From contig NZ_FOWK01000016.1 of assembly GCF_900115435.1 (NCBI RefSeq), positions 1 to 56,395 of the forward strand: 56,395 nt of DNA, in the 5' to 3' direction. The translations under genes were made by a program, and so were the position numbers. Each line of letters begins with the position of its first letter. The first letter of the stretch is position 1. A model generated the notes under the pieces. That model was not told the origin of the DNA. It saw only the letters and a list, made by a program, of their open reading frames with translations, and made no database searches. The stretch is from Prevotella sp. tf2-5 (GTDB lineage: Bacteria > Bacteroidota > Bacteroidia > Bacteroidales > Bacteroidaceae). Shown here piece after piece: positions 17,039 through 25,371 of the stretch.

Positions 17039-19090
17039 ATGAACACGAATTTCAATTTCAAAGAAGAACAGACATGGCGCAACTACGTGATGCGTGCCGT
17101 GCTGATTGTCTTGTCCATCGGACTGATTGTATGGGCAATGCCTCACGACAATCAAACTTATTTCCATATCGAGAAAGGCAAACCATGGAAATATGCTGAT
17201 TTCACGGCTCCTTTTGACTTTCCCGTTTATAAGTCTGATGAAGTCATCCGTGCTGAGAAGGACAGCCTGATGAAATCCTATGAGCCCTATTACCAATTCA
17301 ATCAGGAAAAGGAGGCGCAGATGGTCAGCAGGTTCAACAAGGATTATGCCGAAGGGATTCCCGGACTGGAAATGGAGTACCTCAAAATCATCTCCAACCG
17401 GTTACACAGCTTGTATCAGCAAGGGATTATGACGCCAGGCGACTATTCCGAGTTACGCACAGATACCACAAAGATGATTCGTGTGGTAAACGGGAAACAA
17501 GCTAACAGCGTCTCTATCTTGGAGGTCTATTCCACCAAGACAGCCTACGAGCAGCTGTTCCAAGATGAAATCCTTGCCCTACAACGTCCTGTTCTCCAGA
17601 AATGTAACCTCAACGACTATATCGCACCCAATCTCATTTATGACAAGGTTCGCAGTGAGAGCAGCATCAACGACCTGATGTCAAGCATTGCTCTTGCGAC
17701 AGGTGTCATTCAGAAAGGACAGAAGATCGTTGGACGAGGAGAGATCGTTACAGACAAGACCTATCGTGCAATGGAGTCGTTTATGAAAGAGAACGAGAGA
17801 CTGCATCAGGACGACACCCAGAACCAGTTTGCACTCCTCGGACAGATCCTCTATGTATCGATCCTGTTCATCGCCTTCACATTCTATCTCAGACTGTACC
17901 GGAAAGACTATCTCGTCAAGTCGAGGAAGATCATGATGGCTTATGCGCTGATCGCCCTCTTCTCCATCATGACGGCATTGTTCATGCGCAACACCTTTAT
18001 CCATGTGTATATCCTACCCTATGCCATGGTACCTATTTTCATCCGCGTGTTCATGGACTCCCGTACTGCCTTCATGGCACATTGCGTCATGGTACTTATC
18101 TGCGCCGTTATGCTCGCCCACTCCTTTGAGTTCATCGTCGTGGAAACGATAGGCGGTCTGGCTGCCATCACTTCTTTGAGGGAACTCTCCCAACGCTCAC
18201 AGTTGTTCAAGACTGCCATCTTCATCACATTAGCCATGATGGCTGTCAACCTGTCGTTCGACTGGATGCGGACAGACTCGTTATCGAAGATCGACTACAG
18301 CACATACAACTTCCTCATCATCAACGGTATCGCATTGTTATTTGCCTATCCACTCCTTTATTTGATAGAGAAGGCATTTGGCTTTACGAGCGACATCACC
18401 CTGATAGAACTGTCGAACACCAATAATCCGCTGATACGACAGATGAGCGAGATAGCCCCAGGCACCTTCAACCACTCTATCCAAGTGGCAAACCTTGCCG
18501 GCGAGATTGCCAACAAGATAGGGGCAGAGGCACAACTGGTACGTACAGGGGCTTTGTATCACGATATCGGCAAACTGACAAACCCTATTTACTTTACAGA
18601 AAACCAGTCGGGTATCAATCCGCATGAGATGCTGACAGAGATAGAGAGCGCACAGATGATTATCAGTCATGTGACGGAAGGACAGAAAATGGCAGATAAA
18701 TACAACCTGCCCAAAGAAATCCGTGACTTCATCTCCACACACCACGGACAGGGCAAGGCGAAGTTCTTCTATATCAAGTATCATAACGAGCATCCCGACG
18801 AGCCTGTCGACGACCTGCTGTTTACCTACCCAGGTCCCAATCCGTTCACCCGTGAACAGGCTATCCTGATGATGGCGGATACCGTAGAGGCAGCCTCACG
18901 CTCTTTACAGGAGTATACCGAGCAGAATATCCGGGAGCTCGTCAACCGCCTGATCGACACACAGGTCAGTGAGGGTTATTTCCGTGAGTGCCCGATTACC
19001 TTCCGTGATATCCAGTATGCTAAGACGGTGGCTATCGAGAAACTGAAAACCATCTATCATACACGCATCAGCTATCCTTCTGAGAAATAA
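17039..19090 (+). CDS. 7TMR-HD family membrane phosphodiesterase (YqfF/PgpH-like)
   Basis: About 683 aa from MNTNFNFK. I prefer this ATG to an upstream TTG at 17000, which lies inside the promoter. One N-terminal helix (about residues 15-35) is followed by a periplasmic domain with the family's conserved YYQFN region, seven membrane helices (about 265-455), and a cytoplasmic HD domain (about 480-683). The HD domain shows HSIQVANLA, LYHDIGKL, NPHEML, STHHG and DTVEAASR. The family hydrolyses cyclic di-AMP in Firmicutes (PgpH); the substrate in Bacteroidota is assumed, not shown. Confidence 0.92.
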   Translation: MNTNFNFKEEQTWRNYVMRAVLIVLSIGLIVWAMPHDNQTYFHIEKGKPWKYADFTAPFDFPVYKSDEVIRAEKDSLMKSYEPYYQFNQEKEAQMVSRFNKDYAEGIPGLEMEYLKIISNRLHSLYQQGIMTPGDYSELRTDTTKMIRVVNGKQANSVSILEVYSTKTAYEQLFQDEILALQRPVLQKCNLNDYIAPNLIYDKVRSESSINDLMSSIALATGVIQKGQKIVGRGEIVTDKTYRAMESFMKENERLHQDDTQNQFALLGQILYVSILFIAFTFYLRLYRKDYLVKSRKIMMAYALIALFSIMTALFMRNTFIHVYILPYAMVPIFIRVFMDSRTAFMAHCVMVLICAVMLAHSFEFIVVETIGGLAAITSLRELSQRSQLFKTAIFITLAMMAVNLSFDWMRTDSLSKIDYSTYNFLIINGIALLFAYPLLYLIEKAFGFTSDITLIELSNTNNPLIRQMSEIAPGTFNHSIQVANLAGEIANKIGAEAQLVRTGALYHDIGKLTNPIYFTENQSGINPHEMLTEIESAQMIISHVTEGQKMADKYNLPKEIRDFISTHHGQGKAKFFYIKYHNEHPDEPVDDLLFTYPGPNPFTREQAILMMADTVEAASRSLQEYTEQNIRELVNRLIDTQVSEGYFRECPITFRDIQYAKTVAIEKLKTIYHTRISYPSEK

Positions 19091-19117
19091 TCAAAACACA
19101 TTGCGCATTTTGTGACG

Positions 19118-19144
19118 TTTTGTGCATCGTTTTTATGCACAAAA
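19118..19144. repeat. TTTTGTGCAT inverted repeat
   Basis: TTTTGTGCAT (19118-19127) and ATGCACAAAA (19135-19144) form a perfect 10-bp stem with a 7-nt loop. Related TTGTG/CACAA words flank it (19096-19166). It is probably a terminator for the HD gene or an operator for the next one. Confidence 0.6.
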
Positions 19145-19231
19145 TGCACACTTTGTGCAACAAATGTGCCATTTTTAGTTAATAAACCTTAATCTGTGCA
19201 CGTTTACAAAAGAACAAATAAACATTTATTA

Positions 19232-19239
19232 TACCTTTG
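19232..19239 (+). promoter_or_regulatory. -7 box of the OmpP1/FadL gene
   Basis: TACCTTTG, 51 nt upstream of the ATG at 19290. No good -33 TTTG is present. Confidence 0.55.
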
Positions 19240-19289
19240 CAGCCGATTTAAGAAAATTTAATTTAAAACATCCGTAATAGAGAAAGACA

Positions 19290-20669
19290 ATGAGAAAAAG
19301 TTTAATAGCATTTGCTGTTTTCATGATGACTACAGGAAGCGCCTGGGCTGGTGGTATCCTGACTAACACGAACCAGAGTGTAGATTTCCTTAGAAACCCT
19401 GCTCGTGATGCTGCCATCGGACTGGATGGTGTCTATAGCAACCCTGCTGGTGTTGTGTTTATGCCAGAGGGTTTTCACCTTGGTATCAACTGGCAGTATG
19501 CACACCAGACTCGTACCATCACATCGACAAACCCAGTGTTTCAGATGGGTCGTAAGAACAATGCCAACAGCCCCACTAAGATTTTCGAGGGTGTGGCAAA
19601 CGCACCTATCATCCCTTCCATTCAGATTGCTTATAACATGGAGCACTGGAGTCTTCAGGCTAACCTGTCTGTACCTGGAGGTGGCGGTGCCTGTGAGTTT
19701 GAGGACGGACTGGGTTCCTTTGAGAGTGTAGTAGGTAATATCGCAGCGATGCTGGCACCATTAGGTGCTCAAGGCTACGACATGGACGGCTATATGAAAG
19801 GACGCCAATATTACTATGGTGTACAGATTGGTGCTGCCTGCAAGGTAATCCCCAACCTCTCCCTCTATGGTGGTCTGCGTATGATCTACGGTGATGCCAC
19901 CTATAAGGCAAAGATTAGTAACATAGAGGTAAAGACCGCCCAAGGATATGTCGATTTCGGAAGCTACCTCCAGGCTGTCACTGCTGCCGGCTATGGTGAG
20001 CAGGTGGCTCCCCTGCAGAAATACGCAGAAGGTGTTAACTTGCTGTGTAATCAGGATGGTATTGGTTTTGCCCCTATCGTCGGTGTCGACTATAAGACGG
20101 GCAGATTCAATTTTGCCGCTAAGTATGAGTTCCGCACCCAGATTCGCATGAAGAACGAGTCTACTGTCAACGAGGCGAGTGAGATTGAGGCTGTCAACAA
20201 GTTCCGTGATGGTGAGAAAGTCAACGAGGACATGCCTGCCCTGCTGACCGTCGGTGTTCAGTACAGTCCCATTGATGCAGTACGTATCAATGCGGGCTGG
20301 CACCACTTCTTCGACAAGGATGCCTCTTGGTATAACCACTCACAGGAACTGCTGAGCCATAATACCAACGAGTTCCTGCTGGGTGCAGAATGGGACACCA
20401 CAGAGAAACTGACCTTCTCTGCGGGTGGACAGCTGACACGCTATGGTATGACAGATGAGTACATCAGCGATATGTCTTTCGTAGTCAACAGCTACAGCAT
20501 CGGTTTCGGTTTCAGCTACCAGCTGTCTAAGAGAGTGGCTGTCAAGGCTGCCTACTTCCAGACCTACTATGGTGACTACGACCGCACGAATGCTGACAAT
20601 CCTCAGATTAAGGACTCCTTCACCCGCACCAACCGTGTCTTCGGTGTCGGTTGCCAGTTAGACTTCTAA
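19290..20669 (+). CDS. OmpP1/FadL/TodX-family outer membrane transporter
   Basis: A 459-aa protein with a signal peptide (residues 1-20, ending AWAGG) and the FadL-family start NQSVDFLRNPARDAAIGLDGVYSNPAG in which NPAG is the hallmark. A beta-barrel with alternating aromatic strands ends in a C-terminal Phe (CQLDF). Family members let hydrophobic compounds such as fatty acids cross the outer membrane. Monocistronic: own -7 box upstream and a terminator downstream. Confidence 0.92.
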   Translation: MRKSLIAFAVFMMTTGSAWAGGILTNTNQSVDFLRNPARDAAIGLDGVYSNPAGVVFMPEGFHLGINWQYAHQTRTITSTNPVFQMGRKNNANSPTKIFEGVANAPIIPSIQIAYNMEHWSLQANLSVPGGGGACEFEDGLGSFESVVGNIAAMLAPLGAQGYDMDGYMKGRQYYYGVQIGAACKVIPNLSLYGGLRMIYGDATYKAKISNIEVKTAQGYVDFGSYLQAVTAAGYGEQVAPLQKYAEGVNLLCNQDGIGFAPIVGVDYKTGRFNFAAKYEFRTQIRMKNESTVNEASEIEAVNKFRDGEKVNEDMPALLTVGVQYSPIDAVRINAGWHHFFDKDASWYNHSQELLSHNTNEFLLGAEWDTTEKLTFSAGGQLTRYGMTDEYISDMSFVVNSYSIGFGFSYQLSKRVAVKAAYFQTYYGDYDRTNADNPQIKDSFTRTNRVFGVGCQLDF

Positions 20670-20686
20670 AGAGAAGAGTTGATTAA

Positions 20687-20730
20687 ACAAAAAGACCTGC
20701 ACTCGCCACAGCGAATGCAGGTCTTTTTGT
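20687..20730. terminator. Bidirectional terminator
   Basis: ACAAAAAGACCTGCACTCGC (20687-20706) pairs with GCGAATGCAGGTCTTTTTGT (20711-20730) with one mismatch. It carries A-runs and T-runs on both sides, so it can end both the FadL gene and the convergent GH3 gene. Confidence 0.9.
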
Positions 20731-20745
20731 ATGCTTTGTGCTACA

Positions 20746-21933
20746 TTATTTATCTATAATAATGGTGGGGGTATCGTGATAACGTCCGACGACAGAGATC
20801 ATCTTACGCGTCTTATAACGATAGAGCCCAGACAGGTTGGTGATGACCATCTCATAGCTTCTGCCTATCTCAAGCTGGTCGAGTGTCAGTAAGTAATTAT
20901 AGTTCTTGTCCTCCTTTTTCTTGAACTCATAGAAAACGCCATCAGGAATCAACACCGTCTGAGGGTCATTCAGGTTTATCGCTGTTGAGAAGGTTCCCTC
21001 TGGAGAACTGATACCTGTGAATATAAACTGGACGTTTTTACCACAATAAGTACGCAACAATTCAAAACTGGTATTCAGACGGTCTACATCGAAGACCATG
21101 ATACAATGCAGTCCGGACCATAGCTCGGATATCAGCTGCGTCCCGATATGGTGCGACTCCATGATGTCACGAACCGCCTGTGCCCTTTTAGCGTCAGGAG
21201 CAATATAAGGAGTACCCTTATCGATATCCTCAGCCAACCGGGGCCAGTGTTTCTCCACATAACGGAGTAAGTCCAGCATATTGGAGTAATGCTCGCACAT
21301 CGCCATCGACACATTTTCCTGTTTGACGGCGAAGAGTGCCTGCAGGTAACGGATATCGTCTCTCTCCGGCGGGTTAGCCACCTCCACAGGTATCACATAA
21401 ATCTGATCATTGTCAAACTTACGTTTTACCAACAGTCGTCCAAGCAAGTTACCGACAGTGATATCTGTAGGAAGGCGGTCGACACTATTGTCAACCAGAT
21501 TCAGTGTCATACCATCGGCTAACAATCCATGACAGCCTGCCAAATAGAAATTGGAACTGAATTGGTAGTCGTATGCCGTCTGGGCATCCCACCTGGACAC
21601 GGGAAGTTTCTTATACCCGGAAATCAAGGAAAAATGCTCTGTCAGATAGGCTGTGAGCACATTCCTATCTCCCCTTGCGATACGCTCGATATAATTAGAG
21701 TAATCCTCATAAACACTCAGCGGGACGCGCTCCCTGAATTCTTGTAAGCTACCAATACTGCTGAAATCATTATCCTTGCCAAAGGCGGTATTGGCATTCT
21801 CGCGGACAAGTCGCATAACGAACTCCTCCTGACTCCGCATGGGGTCGTAGGTGACTTCGTTAAGTCTGTTGTTGACCATCAGACCATCCATCCATCTGGC
21901 TTCATTGACAATTTTTATGATTTGCTTACTCAT
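20746..21933 (-). CDS. GH3 auxin-responsive-promoter family protein (acyl-adenylate superfamily)
   Basis: A 395-aa protein from MSKQIIK; an open frame continues 50 codons upstream but only across the S66 gene. The N-terminal signature NTAFGKDNDF, ERVPLSVYEDYSNYIERI and the HFSLISGYKKLPVS segment are those of bacterial GH3 homologues, which resemble the plant enzymes that join amino acids to carboxylic acids by adenylation. It is shorter than most members (about 500 aa), mainly at the C-terminus. Substrate unknown. It follows the S66 gene by 17 nt in the AraC-S66-GH3 operon. Confidence 0.82.
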   Translation of the reverse strand: MSKQIIKIVNEARWMDGLMVNNRLNEVTYDPMRSQEEFVMRLVRENANTAFGKDNDFSSIGSLQEFRERVPLSVYEDYSNYIERIARGDRNVLTAYLTEHFSLISGYKKLPVSRWDAQTAYDYQFSSNFYLAGCHGLLADGMTLNLVDNSVDRLPTDITVGNLLGRLLVKRKFDNDQIYVIPVEVANPPERDDIRYLQALFAVKQENVSMAMCEHYSNMLDLLRYVEKHWPRLAEDIDKGTPYIAPDAKRAQAVRDIMESHHIGTQLISELWSGLHCIMVFDVDRLNTSFELLRTYCGKNVQFIFTGISSPEGTFSTAINLNDPQTVLIPDGVFYEFKKKEDKNYNYLLTLDQLEIGRSYEMVITNLSGLYRYKTRKMISVVGRYHDTPTIIIDK

Positions 21934-21950
21934 TACTGGTATTTTCCTCG

Positions 21951-22928
21951 TTATCGCATTAACTGTGCTTCTGGCCTTTCTATGTGGAATGGTTGCTGCG
22001 CACCGTTGATATTGAATGTCAGCATCGCCTTGTCTATGGATACGTCGAGCGAGCACGGCGCACCTTCGATGAGGGGCAGACAACTATTGCTGCCGACAGG
22101 GAAGCCACAACAGACAGGGATGTCCAGATCAGCCAGATGAGCCGTCAGCATCTGCTCTACACATCCGAACTGAAGATCGAACTTAATGGAGCTGAACGAA
22201 CCGAGAATGACACCTCTCACCCTCTCAAAATCGAGGCGCAGGCGTAGCATATAGAACAATCGGTCAACGGCATGTAACGACTCCTCCACCTCTTCCACAA
22301 ACAAGATGATGTCCCGCTTGGGAGAGACATGATACTCGGTGCCTGCTATGGGTGAGTAACTGGAGAGGTTTCCTCCTACCAGGATACCCTCAGCATGGCC
22401 ACATCGGTTGTAGGGATTGGAAGGAATCTCATATCTCGGCAACGTGCCGAAAAGGATATTACGCGCAACAGAGACAGAAGGCTCCTGTTCTGCGGCAATC
22501 TGAAACGCCATCGGTCCATGGACACACATGACTCCTGCTGCGACCATCAAATTCAACAGCACAGTGATGTCGCCATGCCCCATTAGCCATTTAGGATGTT
22601 GCTGGATACTTTCTTTGGAGAGACGTTTCAACAGGTGAATAGAGCCATAGCCTCCACGTGAGCAAAAGATCGCCTTGATATCGTCATCCTCGAACGCCCA
22701 CTCCAAGTCGGCAGCTCTTTCATCTGCTGTTCCTGAATAAGCATCGACATTCAAACTATTAGTACGTTCTCCGATAACAGGACAGAGCCCCCAGCCTCTG
22801 AAGACCTCCGAAGCTTGTATCAATGCTTCATGTGCCACCCAATATGCAGGGGCGACAAGAGCCACCTTGTCACCAGCTTTCAGATATGGTGGTTGGATAA
22901 TCTTTTTACCTGGATTCATTATTATCAA
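21951..22928 (-). CDS. S66 (LD-carboxypeptidase)-family protein lacking catalytic residues
   Basis: A 325-aa protein with the overall S66 pattern: PPYLKAGDKVALVAP start, FCSRGGYGS, PKWLMGHGDIT, the CVHGPMA segment, GILVGGNLS, and ILFVEEVEE carrying the catalytic Glu region. In active members the nucleophile Ser lies in GxSD; here it is GHGD, with Gly119 in place of Ser. The catalytic His normally follows PxG in the GFPxGH segment; here GFPVGSNSC has Ser280 there and the loop is shortened. Two of three triad residues are thus missing, so it should not cleave LD-peptide bonds. Its start overlaps the upstream AraC gene by 23 nt, implying coupled translation. Confidence 0.88.
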   Translation of the reverse strand: MIIMNPGKKIIQPPYLKAGDKVALVAPAYWVAHEALIQASEVFRGWGLCPVIGERTNSLNVDAYSGTADERAADLEWAFEDDDIKAIFCSRGGYGSIHLLKRLSKESIQQHPKWLMGHGDITVLLNLMVAAGVMCVHGPMAFQIAAEQEPSVSVARNILFGTLPRYEIPSNPYNRCGHAEGILVGGNLSSYSPIAGTEYHVSPKRDIILFVEEVEESLHAVDRLFYMLRLRLDFERVRGVILGSFSSIKFDLQFGCVEQMLTAHLADLDIPVCCGFPVGSNSCLPLIEGAPCSLDVSIDKAMLTFNINGAQQPFHIERPEAQLMR

Positions 22929-24072
22929 TTGAATTTTCTTCGTTAATACTCTTGATCCATTGTGTTACGGGCATTCCCATGTATTGTTTGAATGCGACAC
23001 CAAAGGTACTGTAACTGTGGTAGCCACTCTCTACGGCTAACTCCTTAGCTGTCGCTGTATCACCATTGGAAAGCTTCTGCCGGTAGAGCTGCGTAAAGTG
23101 CTCGATACGCAGACGGTTGATATAGGAGTTATAGGTTTCACCGCGTTCGGCAAAGTAAGTACCTAGATAAGTACGGTTCGTACCAATAGCAGTAGCCAAC
23201 TGCTGTAGCGTCATATCGTGTTGCCGGTAGAGCTGTTTCTTCTCACAATACTCACGCAGCAGTTTGTCCATTTTCTGATATGCACTCGTATCAATGTTGC
23301 TGACTTCCGATTCCACTATCTCCGTCGGTGGCACCACGTTGCCGTCGTCTCTGTCATCTTTATCGTCTGCATCGGTTATCTCAAGAGTCTGGAGCGTCTC
23401 GACACGCCAGACGATATAGATGATGATAATGATGGACACAAACTGCGTAAGATATTCCCGATAGAGCTCACCTCCATGATAGACATAGAGATAGAAGACG
23501 GGTAGCAGGCATAACGGTGCCAACAGGCTCTGCCATACCTCTTTATGTTCCAAATCGGCGAAATTGTCTTTCAGCCATCGTCCATATTGTCTAACCGCCA
23601 CGACCATATAGACGAAAAAGATGACACCTACGACGAAAACATAGCCTTGCATTACCCATTCGATGACTCGTTGGCGTGTCGTGACACCTATTATCACCAA
23701 GACTGCCGTTGGAAGGACTGAGGCGAAGAAGAGCCAAAGGGGACGACGGCGGTCCTGCAACAGTCGCAACAGAGTTGCCATGATGAGTGGTACCAGCGTC
23801 ATGTTGTCGAGGGCAATCAATATAAGGATGCGGACGAGCTGGTCATCGGTCAGCCATACCTGTCCCAACAATATCCACCAGACATGACTCCCTGCCATGG
23901 TGGCAAGGAATGCTGCCGCCCACAGTCTCAGCTCACGTGGAGACTGGACATTCTTCACAATAACGTTAACAGGTCTGAGGAGAAGATATACACACGACAT
24001 GATAGCCATCATTGCGACGCCGCCATAAAGCATCATAAAATACATGTCCAATTGTCCTTGGTTGCCGTACAT
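22906..24072 (-). CDS. Membrane-bound AraC-family transcriptional regulator
   Basis: A 388-aa protein with six or seven hydrophobic segments in the first 220 residues, an acidic linker (DADDKDDRDDG, about 240), and a C-terminal AraC DNA-binding domain (about 280-380: LQQLATAIGTNRTYLGTYF, then ELAVESGYHSYSTFGVAFKQ). This 7TM-AraC layout occurs in Bacteroidota regulators that sense at the membrane. Two 18-bp direct repeats 21 bp apart (24152-24190) sit upstream and could be its own binding site. It overlaps the S66 gene and probably heads the operon. Confidence 0.9.
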   Translation of the reverse strand: MYGNQGQLDMYFMMLYGGVAMMAIMSCVYLLLRPVNVIVKNVQSPRELRLWAAAFLATMAGSHVWWILLGQVWLTDDQLVRILILIALDNMTLVPLIMATLLRLLQDRRRPLWLFFASVLPTAVLVIIGVTTRQRVIEWVMQGYVFVVGVIFFVYMVVAVRQYGRWLKDNFADLEHKEVWQSLLAPLCLLPVFYLYVYHGGELYREYLTQFVSIIIIIYIVWRVETLQTLEITDADDKDDRDDGNVVPPTEIVESEVSNIDTSAYQKMDKLLREYCEKKQLYRQHDMTLQQLATAIGTNRTYLGTYFAERGETYNSYINRLRIEHFTQLYRQKLSNGDTATAKELAVESGYHSYSTFGVAFKQYMGMPVTQWIKSINEENSIDNNESR

Positions 24073-24097
24073 ATTCCTTCTTGATGAAAAATCCCTG

Positions 24098-24105
24098 CAA
24101 AATTA
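24098..24105 (-). promoter_or_regulatory. -7 box of the AraC operon
   Basis: Minus-strand TAATTTTG, 26 nt before the AraC start codon. No clear -33 element. Confidence 0.45.
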
Positions 24106-24151
24106 GCATTTTTTTCGGGATAACCGTTATTTCCCAACCGAGCTCACGTTC

Positions 24152-24190
24152 TTTTTGTAAATTCTACAATTAATTTTGTAAATTCTATAA
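24152..24190 (-). promoter_or_regulatory. Two direct repeats spaced 21 bp, candidate AraC operator
   Basis: TTTTTGTAAATTCTACAA (24152-24169) and ATTTTGTAAATTCTATAA (24173-24190) share 16 of 18 bases and start 21 bp apart, two turns of the helix. Direct repeats with such spacing are the usual AraC-family site. They lie about 50 bp upstream of the -7 box. The remaining interval to 24330 shows only scattered ATGCCT words. Confidence 0.6.
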
Positions 24191-24330
24191 ATGCGATTCA
24201 GCTGTTTTCCCGTCAGGCATAGAAATGCCTGGCATACCTCTTCGGAATGCCTTGTATCCTCCCATAACGATGCCTGCCATCACTCTAAGGAAGCATCGGA
24301 ATAACCCATGGGAGGTATCGAAGATGTAAC

Positions 24331-25227
24331 TTACTTACAAGTAATGACAGTATGTGACTTTGCCGTCTGTCCCATCGTATCCGTCGTGGTGTCGACAGTG
24401 ACAGACTTTACCCAGCCATCATCAAGCAAGTCGTAGGTAGCTGTCTCCTTCATATCCATCTTCAGCATCCCGCTTTCAATCACTGTGTCGATGTTCTGCT
24501 TAATCATATCTGCCTGGGCTGGTGCCAACTTCTCGACCTGGGCAATGAGGAGTGCTTTAAGCTCATCCTTACTCATGTTCATGGATGAGTTCGTCACAAT
24601 ATTCTTTCCATTGACAAAATACAGACGTTTCATCTTCATACCCTGCTCATTGACATACTCCTCCTGGGCTCCCGTCATGACTGTCTTGCCGTTCAGGGTC
24701 ATCACACTGGTGGCGTTCTGCATACTCTTGAGCAACTTCTCCTCTGTCAGACTCTCCATCAACTGCTGTCGCAACGGCTCTTTGGGGACAAGCTGGGACA
24801 TTTGCGGGATAGCCTGGTACATTTTCTTTATCAGTTTGTCACACATATCGTCCATCTTCGGCCTTAGCTCCGCATAATTGACAATCTTCTCTGCCCGACC
24901 GTCATTGTTGGTGGCAACACGGACATTCAAGCCCTTCAGCAACTCTGCGGCACCACTCAACAACTGACCTGCGATATTGTCAGAGGTGGCATCAGAAGTA
25001 AACGTCGTCGTCAATACATCCACCACATAGCCGTCAGCATTAGCCTCGGTCACCGTATACTTCATGTCTGTGGTGATATTCACCTCCTTCTGACCAGGGA
25101 TATTCGTGGTTGCCACTACGTTATACACTTTAGTCAACCCCTTCTGCATCTTGGGGGCAATCTTTAATTGAGCACTTACAGCCATCGCTGCTGTTAGCAT
25201 CACACTCAGAAAAAATAATTTCTTCAT
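24331..25227 (-). CDS. Secreted protein of unknown function
   Basis: A 298-aa protein with a clear signal peptide (residues 1-19, ending AVSAQ). No named domain is recognised. The mature part is lysine- and threonine-rich with alternating beta-like segments (YTVTEANADGYVVDVLTTTF) and a central helical stretch rich in Met, Gln and Leu (about 130-170). There are no internal cysteines beyond two or three scattered ones and no lipobox. It is monocistronic and lies between the AraC operon and priA; a periplasmic or surface location is likely. Confidence 0.75.
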   Translation of the reverse strand: MKKLFFLSVMLTAAMAVSAQLKIAPKMQKGLTKVYNVVATTNIPGQKEVNITTDMKYTVTEANADGYVVDVLTTTFTSDATSDNIAGQLLSGAAELLKGLNVRVATNNDGRAEKIVNYAELRPKMDDMCDKLIKKMYQAIPQMSQLVPKEPLRQQLMESLTEEKLLKSMQNATSVMTLNGKTVMTGAQEEYVNEQGMKMKRLYFVNGKNIVTNSSMNMSKDELKALLIAQVEKLAPAQADMIKQNIDTVIESGMLKMDMKETATYDLLDDGWVKSVTVDTTTDTMGQTAKSHTVITCK

Positions 25228-25371
25228 TGTTCTATTAATAATTAATAATGTTAAAGATCAAGGTTTTTAATTCTCATGTGCAAAGGTAAGACTATTATCG
25301 TTAGTTCGCAAGAAAAAGGGTTCTCTTTTGTGTGCATCCATACATTGAAAACTATTGAGAACCTATCATAA

